Part shown: one piece after another, positions 8,468-16,776 of the stretch | Position numbering within the stretch: the stretch's first letter is position 1 | Layout of the letters: the number at the start of each line of letters is the position of its first letter | Assembly: GCA_965248605.1 (NCBI GenBank) | Contig: CBDFJV010000007.1 | Span: 2,604,001-2,668,000, forward strand | DNA: 64,000 nucleotides | Direction: 5' to 3' | Source: CAUZJF01 sp965248605 | Lineage (GTDB): Bacteria; Chloroflexota; Dehalococcoidia; Lucifugimonadales; CAUZJF01 | Translations under genes and position numbers: made by a program | Notes under the pieces: model-generated | Database searches by the model: none | Told to the model about the DNA's origin: nothing | The model's input: only the letters and a program-made list of their open reading frames with translations

Positions 8468-9004
8468 TCACGTAAGAGTCGCCTTCGATGTCGCCTGTAT
8501 CTGAGCTACGGCTTTGAGGGCATCTAGTGATTCATTGTAAGGAATATGCGGTTTGACCTTGGTGATCTCTCGAGCCACCTGATCTTCGCTCAGTCCGGGA
8601 TTCGTGTGCCTCATAAAGAAAGCGGTAGATACTCTCTCAAGTGACAGCACATCTTTGGTTGACAGCTGTTGGGCGATGAACCTCAACCTGTCGACATATT
8701 TGGATACTAGTCCTCTCTGAGCAACAAACCTCTGACCCATCGGCTCGAGCTTAAACGACGGGCCGTACGGATAGCGTGTCTCTATACCGAGAAGGAATCC
8801 TACTCTGAGAGCGGTCAATTCAGAGCGGAGGTCCAGGCCATCTTCCTGAGACAGCCTGTCGTGCTGGACGAGAGCCTCTCCCTCCAGTGTCGACGCGAAT
8901 GTGACGGGAGGAGGCGTCGGTGCCGCCGCAGGCTCCTCCTTGTTGCAGCCTACGAGCAGGAGGACAACGAATGCGGCCGCTGCGATTGGCAGATAGCTTC
9001 TCAT
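8468..9004 (-). CDS. Hypothetical lipoprotein
   Basis: A 178-residue protein. The N-terminal signal peptide ends in the lipobox LLVGC (Cys about residue 20), followed by a short Pro/Ala linker, so it is expected to be lipid-anchored outside the cytoplasmic membrane. The rest is predicted helical (RSELTALRVGFLLG..., YVDRLRFIAQQL) with no domain I recognise. It is transcribed toward repeat copy A and lies inside the segment bounded by the two 135-bp inverted repeats. Confidence 0.7.
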   Translation of the reverse strand: MRSYLPIAAAAFVVLLLVGCNKEEPAAAPTPPPVTFASTLEGEALVQHDRLSQEDGLDLRSELTALRVGFLLGIETRYPYGPSFKLEPMGQRFVAQRGLVSKYVDRLRFIAQQLSTKDVLSLERVSTAFFMRHTNPGLSEDQVAREITKVKPHIPYNESLDALKAVAQIQATSKATLT

Positions 9005-9070
9005 GGCAGCACCTCTCTTTCGAGTACCCTCCTCTCTCCGTGCGGGTGGTCGTTGGATGTGCGAAGACGC

Positions 9071-9290
9071 CTAGACGCAGTGACTCGTCGAGTTACCACC
9101 ATTAGCCGGACCCGGACTCGGGCCGTTATTGTATGGAGTGGCCGAACCATGTCCCCAGCCATCCCAGCAGAAGTTGGGAGTGTCGTTATAGTGGCTCGTG
9201 AAGCCGAGCGCACTCGTCGTGTTTCTATATCTGTAGTTCCGCCAGCCGGAATAGTAGCCTCCTGGCCCCCGCAGCCAGTCCCGCCAACTC
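9071..9290 (-). pseudogene. 3' fragment of an unknown secreted-type protein
   Basis: One minus-strand frame reads from SWRDWLRGPGGYYSGW through DTPNFCWDGWGHGSATPYNN to a TAG at 9071-9073. The Trp/Tyr/Asn/Gly-rich composition looks like the C-terminus of an exported protein. It has no start: a stop lies just upstream, and the neighbouring frame carries the HD-domain fragment that abuts it. Most likely the tail of a gene joined by rearrangement to another truncated gene. Function unknown. Confidence 0.4.
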
Positions 9291-9479
9291 CATGACCCCT
9301 AAAGAGTGCTCGAATCTCTTATGAGTCGCTCCAGGGTAAACCAAGAAGGACATAGCGAGTTGGTGGATGTTCCTGAGCCTTTGGACCGGACGCGAATCCA
9401 GAACATCACGCTCGTCGCTGTCGAGTCGAACAAAGACGTGAACAGAATCCCTGATCTCGTGGTACTGCTTGATCAACAT
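9276..9479 (-). pseudogene. N-terminal fragment of an HD-domain phosphohydrolase
   Basis: The translation contains RPVQRLRNIHQLAMSFLVYP and then RFEHSLGVMELAG, the diagnostic start of the dGTPase/SAMHD1-like HD family, including the first His of the HD site. Intact members run to about 400 residues; here homology stops after about 65 residues and the frame runs into unrelated sequence. It is a truncated remnant and not expected to be active. Confidence 0.7.
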
Positions 9480-9581
9480 GGCCTCGAGCAGCTTCTTCGA
9501 TGTTCCGCCGCACCGATACAGTCTAGCCCATTCGTGCTACTGTCCCAAGTGGCCCCTCCAGCGATGGGCAACTGCGACGTT

Positions 9582-9971
9582 CTACTGTTGATCCACCTCG
9601 GCTGCGGTTGGCTCTTCGAGGTGCACGGTGTTCCCCTCCGGGTCCTCGAAGCCTGCTAGCCGCGCCCCCCAATGGCCTTCCCACAGCGGCTTCGTGATCT
9701 CAACGCCGCGGTCAGACAGCTGACGCAGCACGTCTTCTATGCCTTCGCAGGCGAACACCAGAGAGACGCCCTCCGACCCCTGGTCCGAGGCCTTCAGCAC
9801 CAGCGCGGCGCCTCCCGTGCGGAGCCCCACCATCTCTCCGGCATGGTGGAACTCCTCATCGAGACCAAGGGTCTCGGTGTAGAACCGCCTCATGCTATCT
9901 AAGTCTTTCACCGACAGAAAGACTTCGTCTAACTTTCCGACGAGTCCGGCCACGTCAGCCTCCTCCGCCAA
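9582..9971 (-). CDS. VOC-family (glyoxalase/bleomycin-resistance fold) protein
   Basis: A 129-residue single VOC module pair. The first motif is VFLSVKDLDSMRRFYTETLG and the closing motif is AGFEDPEGNTVHLEEP, whose Glu is the usual metal ligand. A TTG at 9971 gives the full ORF; a GTG a few codons on is an alternative. The substrate is unknown: the family includes glyoxalases, extradiol dioxygenases and drug-binding proteins. It lies 21 bases after the cupin gene on the same strand, so the two are likely co-transcribed. Confidence 0.85.
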   Translation of the reverse strand: MAEEADVAGLVGKLDEVFLSVKDLDSMRRFYTETLGLDEEFHHAGEMVGLRTGGAALVLKASDQGSEGVSLVFACEGIEDVLRQLSDRGVEITKPLWEGHWGARLAGFEDPEGNTVHLEEPTAAEVDQQ

Positions 9972-9992
9972 GCCCTCGTGGTTCTAGCGATC

Positions 9993-10364
9993 TTACACTT
10001 GCTCAGGGTCGATGATCGTAGTGATGATCAGGTGCTCCAACCATTCGTCGCTGTCGTTGATGACCTGATGCTTGGTAGGAGGGGGCACATGAACGGCATC
10101 GCCCTCTCTGACGTCAAAGAGCTGGTCGTCGATGTTCATCTTGCCCGTGCCCTTCGTGAAGTAGAAGAGCTGCTCCTTCGTCGTGTGCTGGTGGTAGTCG
10201 GACTCCTTGCCGCTCTGGAGCATGTGGACCGTGAAGTTCTGCACCCCAATAAGCTGGGCCTCGTCGCTATCGACGCCCTCCTTGCGCTCGCGGAATATCG
10301 GGTAGATTATGGCGTTGGCGTGTCCGACCTGCGGCTGAATATCGCGCCAGTTGCGGATCTTCAT
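9993..10364 (-). CDS. Small cupin-domain protein
   Basis: A 123-residue single-domain cupin. Motif 1 is seen as HQHTTKEQLFYFTKGTGKM (His-x-His...Glu) and motif 2 as VHVPPPTKHQVIN. The conserved His/Glu set should bind one metal ion. AGGAG lies about 8 bases before the ATG. It heads a two-gene unit with the VOC protein. It may be a dioxygenase, isomerase or sensor; the sequence alone does not say. Confidence 0.85.
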   Translation of the reverse strand: MKIRNWRDIQPQVGHANAIIYPIFRERKEGVDSDEAQLIGVQNFTVHMLQSGKESDYHQHTTKEQLFYFTKGTGKMNIDDQLFDVREGDAVHVPPPTKHQVINDSDEWLEHLIITTIIDPEQV

Positions 10365-10505
10365 GCTGGGCTCCTGTGCTACACCTTGGAAGTTCTAGGC
10401 GAGCGGGAGTGTATTCCCGTACGGATGGGTTGTCAAAGCTGAGCCACGCTGCGCATTCGGGCGGGAACCCCACCGCCCCAGGCCTTTCGCTTCGCTCAGG
10501 GAGAC

Positions 10506-10640
10506 AGGCTAGTGGTCCAACATCCTAGTATTGAAGGGTTCTGAGGTTACGGCTTGGTAGGGGCGGGTTTGAAACCCGCCCTGTCGTCGTAGCACGCCAA
10601 TCTCGGCTACCCCTCATTTCAAAGATTTCGGTCTACTAGT
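10506..10640 (-). repeat. 135-bp dispersed repeat, copy B
   Basis: Exact inverted copy of 8327-8461, with its central palindrome at 10561-10581. Its right edge overlaps the last codon and stop of the split RHH-VOC gene (TAG at 10636-10638). The interval 10365-10505 before it has no gene, only a short Pro/Gly-type repeat-like sequence. Confidence 0.85.
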
Positions 10641-10896
10641 CCTCATCTTCATGTTGTAGTACGACGGTCCGCCCGTCCGGGTCTCGGAGCTCGAGCAGCA
10701 TAGTGCCCCAGTGGCTCTCATACCAGTCTTTAGTGATCTCCGCAGGTGGGCCAGGCTTTGATTTCGAGTCAGGCGCTTTGAGAGATAGCTGCATACTGAG
10801 CTCACGGTCCTCCGGCACTTCCTCTACCCAGAGCGCGGCGCCTCCGTCCGGATGAGCCAGAGAGCCCGAGTGGCCAAGGTCTAACTCCAGCTTAAA

Positions 10897-12614
10897 CCCG
10901 AATCCACCGACGGACAGGGATGGACGACGTGAGGACAGCGGAAGGGGGTGAGGGAGTTACAGGCGTGATGATCCGGGCTCGAATTTGGGTAGACGGGAGG
11001 TTGGCGGGCGGTCTGCAGGCGCTTTTGGGGGCACCGATGGCGGCCTACAGTGGCTGTGGCGAGCCAGATGGCGGGATAGGACACGGCAAGAGGCGCTCGC
11101 GGACTGGGCTGGCGCGAGTTTGCGGTGACGTTGGGTTGGCTGGTGGGTCAGTGGCGGACGGGCTCCGTCAGGCTGGGAGTGGAATGGCTCGCAGTCGGGC
11201 CAGGGCGCGGCTGAACTGCTCCTCCCAGGGCCAGCGCCGGGGAAGCTGCAGGGTCAATCGGCGTGCCGAGCGGGTGATCCGTCCGGCCAAGGCAAAGACC
11301 CGTCGTCTGAGGGTCTTGGTGGTCACGATCTGCTGACCCAGGCCGATGCGGGCTGTCCAGCGGGCCAGGTTGTGCGCCATCACCTGTACCGCCAGCCAGG
11401 CGCCGTTGGCGGCGAAACGGCCCGAGGGGAGATGGTTCAGCCCCACGCCGTACTTGAGGTCGCGTATCGCATTCTCGATCTCGGCGTGACGGCGATGATC
11501 GGCCTCCAGTTCCAGCGTCTCCCCGTCCCGGTCGGTGATGAAGCCGTGATAGCTGTAGGTGGCGAAGAGAGCCAGTTGAGAACAGGGCGCCGGCTTCACC
11601 CGCCGGACGATGAGCCGTACCGGCGCGGCGTCCGCCTCGGCCTGGAACGGGGTGTAGGTGGTCTCGGCCACATCGGCGGCGCCGTCCATCCAGTAAGGAA
11701 TCGGCGTCCAGCCATCTTCGGGTATCGCCTCGATGAGATTCCGCAGGCGGGCGCGCTGGCGGATGGCGATGGAGAAGCGGACATCCATCCGGCGGCAGAC
11801 GGCGACCACGGCGTGGGTATAGAAGCCGCTGTCGGCCCGCACCGTGAGTTGGCCCCTGGCTCCGCAGTAGCGCACCCGCCCCACCGTTTCACGCAGGAAG
11901 TGGGCAGCGCCGCGGGCGGTGTTAGCCCGGCCCTCGCGCAGGCGGGCCATCAGCACGTCGCCGGTGCCGGCGGCGACGGCCAGCAGCGGGTGATAGCCCC
12001 GCGCACCGGTGTAGCCGTGGTGGCGGGCGCCCTCCTTGGCCAGTCCGTAGGTCTCGCAGATCGTCGAATCAAGGTCGATGGTGAATGGTGCGTCGCCGGG
12101 TCCGGCACCGGCCTTCCAGACCCGGGCCAGCAACTCGCGGCTCACCCGGTCCAGTTGGCGGACATGGCCCCACCTGAAGCTGCGCAGGAAGGTGCCCAGG
12201 GTGGAGGGAGCCTTAGCCGTGAAACCGAGCACGCGGGCGGTCCCGCCGGCGCGCAGCACATCGGCGTCGTCGATGCAATCTCCGCCGGCTAGGGCGGAGG
12301 CCACCAGGGTCATCATCTTGTCGCCGGTGTTCGCCCGGCCCGGCGCGCCGCCGAGGTCGAGGTGCTTCCGGAGGAGTTGGGGCAGGCCAAGGCGCAGGGC
12401 GAGGGTGGCGGGAAGGATCAGCCCGGCATTGGCCACCAGGCGGTGGTCGTCGAAGGCGATTTGGATGCGGTCGGGGTGGTTACGTGGTAGCATCTATCGG
12501 GTGCTCCTTTTCTGGGACCGGTTTTCTGTTTCAAAACCATTATCCCAGATTCAGAGGCGCACCCTTTTGTTTCTTCAGCAGGCCTCCTACACGCCGTCCT
12601 TCGGTGGATTAGGG
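10897..12614 (-). mobile_element. IS1380-type insertion sequence, copy 1 (1,718 bp)
   Basis: The termini are CCCGAATCCACCGACGGAC on the left and, inverted, CCCTAATCCACCGAAGGAC on the right. TTAAA directly flanks both ends (10892-10896 and 12615-12619). It carries one transposase gene. Copy 2 at 52576-54293 has the same length and is almost identical, so both moved recently. Confidence 0.92.
11168..12493 (-). CDS. IS1380 family transposase (copy 1)
   Basis: A 441-residue DDE transposase of the DDE_Tnp_1 group 1 type. The first catalytic Asp is likely in FTIDLDSTICE (about residue 135). A second site is in TVRADSGFYTHAV (about residue 220), and the C-terminal part has the Glu helix HAEIENAIRDLKYGVGLNHL. 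It differs from copy 2 at two visible residues (Gly/Ala and Met/Leu around residues 255-265). It starts 121 bases inside the right terminus and is intact. Confidence 0.92.
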   Translation of the reverse strand: MLPRNHPDRIQIAFDDHRLVANAGLILPATLALRLGLPQLLRKHLDLGGAPGRANTGDKMMTLVASALAGGDCIDDADVLRAGGTARVLGFTAKAPSTLGTFLRSFRWGHVRQLDRVSRELLARVWKAGAGPGDAPFTIDLDSTICETYGLAKEGARHHGYTGARGYHPLLAVAAGTGDVLMARLREGRANTARGAAHFLRETVGRVRYCGARGQLTVRADSGFYTHAVVAVCRRMDVRFSIAIRQRARLRNLIEAIPEDGWTPIPYWMDGAADVAETTYTPFQAEADAAPVRLIVRRVKPAPCSQLALFATYSYHGFITDRDGETLELEADHRRHAEIENAIRDLKYGVGLNHLPSGRFAANGAWLAVQVMAHNLARWTARIGLGQQIVTTKTLRRRVFALAGRITRSARRLTLQLPRRWPWEEQFSRALARLRAIPLPA

Positions 12615-13020
12615 TTAAAGCCGAGCTGCTGCCAGAACTTAACTGTCTTTCCCCAGTTATGCGTCTCCACGTGGACGTATCCGATACCGTTAGTCATCTC
12701 GGACTCCTCCTCACTGCCAGACGATGCCACTAGGCCCATGAGATATCTGCGCATTGCCTCTTCTACAAGCCCCGACAGTGATTGCTCTTCCTCGATCGCG
12801 GCATGCTTTATCTCCCGGATAAGATCTTCCGGGAGATAAACGTTGAACTGTCGAATCACGCGCTCTACCACCGCTAATATCCTAGCATACTAGCATTAGG
12901 ATTGCAAGAGATGCCTGACGTGTTGATTTTGGCCTAGCCTGACGGAATCGGCGCACGCAAAAGCAGTCCAGCCGAGGATCCCGATTACGTCGGCGAACTC
13001 GATGGTCGGCTTTAGGAGCT

Positions 13021-14181
13021 CTACGCCAAACGCCGTACCGCGGCGACCAGCTGAGCCACCTCGGTCTCCGTGTTGAAGAAGGCCAGGGACGCGCGTATCG
13101 AGTCCGGGTAGCGGACCCAGCGGGCCAGGATGCGGTCGTTCTCCCAAAGCTGTTTGGCGACGGCCCCGTGGTCGGCATCACCAATCGTGAAGCTAACCAG
13201 TGACGTGCGGCCGGGGCCGTCAATCGGCGATAGCACCTTCACGCCATTGACCTTCGATAGCTCGGTCCTGAGAGACGTTGCGAGGGCAGCGCTCCGGCTG
13301 ACTATCTCGTCAATGCCGACGTCCGATATGAACCTGACGGCTTGGAGGAAGCCAACCCGTAGAGGGGTGCTGGTGGTGCTGACCACGAACTTGTCGATGT
13401 CCTCGGTCTCAGGTTCGTAAGAGCCGGCGTGATCGTACTCTTTGACCGAGTAGAAGCCGACTCGGTCCGGCTGGACGGCCTGTATCATCGGCTCACGAAT
13501 GAAGAGAGCGCCGGTGCCGTCAGGTCCGAGCAGCCACTTCTGTCCCGGCATGGCGTAGAAGTCGCAGCCGAGCTCACTCAGATCGAGCGGAATGTGTCCG
13601 GGACCCTGGGCGCCGTCGACCATCAGCCAGATGCCCCGAGGTCGCGTCAGCCGGCTGATCTCCTCTATGGGCATGCGGAGCCCACACGAATATTCGATGT
13701 GACTCAGGAAGACCATGCGCGTGCGCTCGGTAAGCGCGTCCTCGACGGCGGAGGCGATCGCGGAGTGGTCCGCGTCGGGAGCGAACTGCAACACTTTGAC
13801 TCGGACGCCCTTGCGGTCCTGGAGGTGGTACGTGGGAAGCAAAATCGAGGGGTGCTCGAGGTCGCAGGTGATGACCTCGTCGCCTTCTTGCCAGGGCAGA
13901 CCGTTGAGGACGATGTTTATGCCCTCAGTGGTGTTCTCGGTGAGCAGGATCTCCTGCGGAGTGGCGTTGACGAGGGCAGCGATAGCCTCCTTGGCCTGGT
14001 TGCGGACCTCCTTGCCCGTCTCGAGGGCCTCGGTAGACGTGGGCCCGACGTGGTTCTCGTAATCGAGCCGCGCGCGGATTGCCTCCACTACCGAAATAGG
14101 CGACGGTCCGTCCCAGCCGGTATTCAGGTAGGTCATCTGCCGTGTCGTCGGGATCTGTGCCCGAAGTTCGTCTACGTTCAA
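13021..14181 (-). CDS. Class V aminotransferase / cysteine desulfurase-like PLP enzyme
   Basis: A 386-residue fold-type I PLP enzyme. Phosphate-cup and ring-stacking elements are seen in TENTTEGINIVLNGLPW and DLEHPSILLP. The PLP-binding Asp is in WLMVDGAQGPGHIPLD and the Schiff-base Lys in YAMPGQKWLLGPDGTG (about residue 215). The active-site Cys loop of true desulfurases is not evident, so it may be an isopenicillin-N-epimerase-like or selenocysteine-lyase-like aminotransferase. TTG start with GGAGG 8 bases before it. It follows a RidA gene on the same strand; RidA proteins hydrolyse enamines released by PLP enzymes, which fits the pairing. Confidence 0.85.
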   Translation of the reverse strand: MNVDELRAQIPTTRQMTYLNTGWDGPSPISVVEAIRARLDYENHVGPTSTEALETGKEVRNQAKEAIAALVNATPQEILLTENTTEGINIVLNGLPWQEGDEVITCDLEHPSILLPTYHLQDRKGVRVKVLQFAPDADHSAIASAVEDALTERTRMVFLSHIEYSCGLRMPIEEISRLTRPRGIWLMVDGAQGPGHIPLDLSELGCDFYAMPGQKWLLGPDGTGALFIREPMIQAVQPDRVGFYSVKEYDHAGSYEPETEDIDKFVVSTTSTPLRVGFLQAVRFISDVGIDEIVSRSAALATSLRTELSKVNGVKVLSPIDGPGRTSLVSFTIGDADHGAVAKQLWENDRILARWVRYPDSIRASLAFFNTETEVAQLVAAVRRLA

Positions 14182-14205
14182 GTCTAGTCCTCCACGTATA
14201 GGTGG

Positions 14206-14619
14206 CTAGATCGCCGCGACGGCGGTGATTTCCACCAGCATCTCCGGACGCACGAGCCCGTCGATCACCAGCAACGTGTTCGGCGGGTAGTCACCGTTCG
14301 GGTAGATCTCCGCGAAGACGTCGGTGCGTCCGTCGAGATAAGGCTGGACCGATTCCCGGCCCACCAGGTAGGTCGTCAATTGCACGACGTTATCGAAGGA
14401 CGCGCCCTCGCTCTCCAGAAGGGCGCCGATGTTCCGGTACGCCTGGCTTGTCTGCACCTGCGCGTCGCCTTCGCCGACGAGAACCCCGTTTTCGTCTACC
14501 GCGACCTGCCCGGCAAGGTACAGAGCCTCCATCGCCTTGACTCGAGCGACATGCGAATAGCGTCCAGCGGGCGGGTGTACGCCCTTGGGGTTTGTAAGAG
14601 TCTTATTGAGCGACGCCAT
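14206..14619 (-). CDS. RidA/YjgF/UK114 family protein
   Basis: A 137-residue RidA-type protein. Typical strands are ALYLAGQVAVDENGVLVGEG and VVQLTTYLVGRESVQPYLDG. The C-terminal block PPNTLLVIDGLVRPEMLVEI includes the conserved Arg that binds the substrate carboxylate. It is expected to form a cytosolic trimer that deaminates reactive imines. GAGGAT precedes the ATG. It lies 24 bases upstream of the aminotransferase, suggesting an operon. Confidence 0.88.
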   Translation of the reverse strand: MASLNKTLTNPKGVHPPAGRYSHVARVKAMEALYLAGQVAVDENGVLVGEGDAQVQTSQAYRNIGALLESEGASFDNVVQLTTYLVGRESVQPYLDGRTDVFAEIYPNGDYPPNTLLVIDGLVRPEMLVEITAVAAI

Positions 14620-14657
14620 CGATATCCTCCATCGGCTGGTTGTCCTGACAAACGACA

Positions 14658-14680
14658 GGGGCAGGTCTGAGACCTGCCCC
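14658..14680. repeat. REP-like palindrome
   Basis: A perfect 10-bp stem GGGGCAGGTC / GACCTGCCCC with loop TGA, followed by TACC. It lies between the RidA gene and the preceding lyase gene, where it could end transcription. Confidence 0.75.
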
Positions 14681-14713
14681 TACCAGGAGTCACAGTCTTG
14701 GGAGCAGGGACCG

Positions 14714-15667
14714 CTACACGGGTACGCTTTCGCGGGCCCGTGCTTCCTCGAGTATCTTGCTGATCTCGGCCCTCATCTCGTCGGTTACAACCGCGTCGCG
14801 AGACGGCAGCCGTGAAGGCCCTCCGACGAGTCCCGCAGCCTCCATCCAGGGCTTGACGAAGATACCCTCGCCAGCCGTTTCCCGCGACACCTGGCCTCTC
14901 ATGCGGTTGTACGGCAGCATGAACTCGTCGTAGACGCGCTGCGCCTCGACGTAGTCACCCGCCTTCATCAGGTCCCAGACGTGCCAGGAATGTTGCGGAA
15001 AGAAGTTGGGCACATGGCTGACCCATGCGTTACATCCGAGGACGTGGCCGTAAATCGTGAGCGGCCCGTTGTTCACGACCGCCGCGCGGGGAACGAAGCG
15101 TCGGAAGCCTTCAAGGTAGTTGCCGATGTTGGGCGAACCCCACTTGACTGCCACCGTGTTCGGGATGTCCAAAAGCTGATCGGCGACGTCCATAGTCATG
15201 TCGTACTTCGAGCCGCTGTAGTGGTGGCTATACGCGGCGAACCCCACGTCCGTGTGCTTCGCGCACTCTTTGACCCAGTTGACGATGTCGCCGGGTAGCA
15301 CGTCGTAGTAGTAAGCCGAGCTCATTTGCACGAACTCGACGCCGACCTCCTCACAGTGCTGACAGAGCTCGATGGTCTGGCGGATGTCGGTGTCCTGTAC
15401 AGACGCGATGATTGGAATGCGGCCGGCAGAGGCCTCGGCAACCGCTGAGATCGCCTGCTTCCGCTCCTCAGTGGTCTGGACGGAGAAGTCACCTCCCGAC
15501 CCGCACGCGATGAATATAGTGTTTCCCTCTCGGGCGCCCTGGTCGATGATCCACTGGGCGTTGGCCCTGGTTGTGTCAACGTCGAGAGAACCGTCTTCCT
15601 TGAATATCGTGGCCAGCGGAATGCATACGCCCTGTAGTCGTTCCTTCGCTCGTTCGACCGTTATCAT
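14714..15667 (-). CDS. DapA/NAL superfamily lyase 1
   Basis: A 317-residue class I aldolase of the dihydrodipicolinate synthase superfamily. The Schiff-base Lys is in NTVAVKWGSPN (about residue 175), the catalytic Tyr likely in GFAAYSHHYSG (about residue 144), and a Gly-rich pyruvate-carboxylate loop reads FIACGSGGDFSVQTTEE. The sugar-acid or hydroxy-ketoacid substrate is unknown. It is the most downstream of three such genes here and more divergent from the other two. Cytosolic and probably tetrameric, as in the family. Confidence 0.85.
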   Translation of the reverse strand: MITVERAKERLQGVCIPLATIFKEDGSLDVDTTRANAQWIIDQGAREGNTIFIACGSGGDFSVQTTEERKQAISAVAEASAGRIPIIASVQDTDIRQTIELCQHCEEVGVEFVQMSSAYYYDVLPGDIVNWVKECAKHTDVGFAAYSHHYSGSKYDMTMDVADQLLDIPNTVAVKWGSPNIGNYLEGFRRFVPRAAVVNNGPLTIYGHVLGCNAWVSHVPNFFPQHSWHVWDLMKAGDYVEAQRVYDEFMLPYNRMRGQVSRETAGEGIFVKPWMEAAGLVGGPSRLPSRDAVVTDEMRAEISKILEEARARESVPV

Positions 15668-15701
15668 CGATGCGTCTCCTTCGTCGTTCTAAGAATCTTC
15701 T

Positions 15702-16658
15702 CTAACCTGCCGCCGCGGCCCCAACGGCCGACTCCTCGACCGGCCATCCGAAGCCTACCAATATCTCACGAAGGTCTGCGAGCTCAGCCTCATTCAGCGG
15801 CTTCGACGGCGGCCGAGACGTTCCAACAGGCTGGCCCATGAGCGCCATGATGCCCTTCTTGAGCCTCGCTTGCCCACCGGAGCGGACGTCGAGTTTCGAT
15901 GCGAAATCACGCAAAGGTCCATCGACGGACTCGAAAAGCTCCTGGGCCTCGTCGTACCGCTTCGCTTCGAGCAGTTCCCAGACTCGCTGGTCGTGGGGTG
16001 GGTACGCCTCGAGTGTAAGGTTGATGTAGCCCCTTCCGCCCAGCTGGTGGCAGCGGACCGGGTAGCCGTTCCCGATCACGTTAAAGATGTCGGAGAACTT
16101 GGCCATGTCGTCGAAGTCGCCGTCTTCGGGTGCGTTCCACTTGATGGAGGCCACTTGCTCGAAGTCGGCCATTCGCATGATCGTGTCGGTGGCAATAAAG
16201 CCGTGTCTCATCCAGTGGGTGTGGTAGACCATAATCCCAATGTCGATAGCGTCGGACAAGTCGCTGAAGTAGTCGAGGATGTCGTCCTGGCTGGGCAGGT
16301 TGAAGACCGGGGGGCAGACCTGGAGGCCATGAGCGCCCAAGTCCTGCGCCCTCTTGGCGTCGTCGATGGTTCGCTTCGTGTCTTTGAAGTGAAGCCCACA
16401 TACGATCGCCGCCTTATCCTCCGCTGCCTGGACGACTGTCCTGAGTAGGAACGGCCACTCTTCGTCGGTGAGCATCGTCCCTTCGCCCATGGCGGCGGCG
16501 ACCTTTATGACGGCCTTACCTTTGACGAGCCCTTGCCCGACCCAGCGTTGCGTAAGCTCATACATACGCCCGTAGTCGACTTCAAAGTCGTCGTCGAAGG
16601 GAGTGGGCACCGTCGCGATCGGCCCCATGATCAGCTGTTTAAGCTCTTCTCGGTTCAT
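15702..16658 (-). CDS. DapA/NAL superfamily lyase 2
   Basis: A 318-residue TIM-barrel aldolase. The Schiff-base Lys is in QVASIKWNAPEDG and the Tyr in IGIMVYHTHWMRHG. The usual GTTGE loop is replaced by KVAAAMGEGTML. It closely resembles the lyase at 18137-19090 in this loop and in the C-terminal SGGQARLKKGIMALMG region, so the two are recent paralogues. It is 34 bases upstream of lyase 1 on the same strand. Probably acts on a pyruvate-type ketoacid; not demonstrable here. Confidence 0.85.
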   Translation of the reverse strand: MNREELKQLIMGPIATVPTPFDDDFEVDYGRMYELTQRWVGQGLVKGKAVIKVAAAMGEGTMLTDEEWPFLLRTVVQAAEDKAAIVCGLHFKDTKRTIDDAKRAQDLGAHGLQVCPPVFNLPSQDDILDYFSDLSDAIDIGIMVYHTHWMRHGFIATDTIMRMADFEQVASIKWNAPEDGDFDDMAKFSDIFNVIGNGYPVRCHQLGGRGYINLTLEAYPPHDQRVWELLEAKRYDEAQELFESVDGPLRDFASKLDVRSGGQARLKKGIMALMGQPVGTSRPPSKPLNEAELADLREILVGFGWPVEESAVGAAAAG

Positions 16659-16776
16659 TCATCTTCTCCGGACTAGGGATCGCCTATCTCGCCGCGCAAT
16701 TATATCCACGCCCCTACATACGGTCAATGAAGCGAAGCAATGCGATAGGCGAGCAGCGACGTCGCGGGTGAAAAGG

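Larger units (their letters stand above)
10636..12871 (-). pseudogene. RHH-VOC fusion gene split by an IS1380-type element
   Basis: The 5' part (12871-12620, GTG start) encodes a ribbon-helix-helix domain (RQFNVYLPEDLIREIKHAAI) followed by the opening of a VOC domain (GYVHVETHNWGKTVKFWQQL). The 3' part (10896-10636) continues with KLELDLGHSG and ends in ELRDPDGRTVVLQHEDED. Joining the halves with one copy of the TTAAA target site restores a single 170-residue frame across Leu-Gly-Phe-Lys-Leu. The intact protein probably paired a CopG-like DNA-binding or dimerisation head with a VOC ligand-binding domain, perhaps a small ligand-responsive regulator (inference). The insertion should abolish the full product. 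Confidence 0.8.

Noticed and set aside
11372..12292. Plus-strand ORF (306 aa) opposite the IS1380 transposase, and its twin in copy 2 (52664-53971)
   Set aside because: Antisense shadow of a GC-rich gene; His/Gly/Glu-rich composition with no motif.
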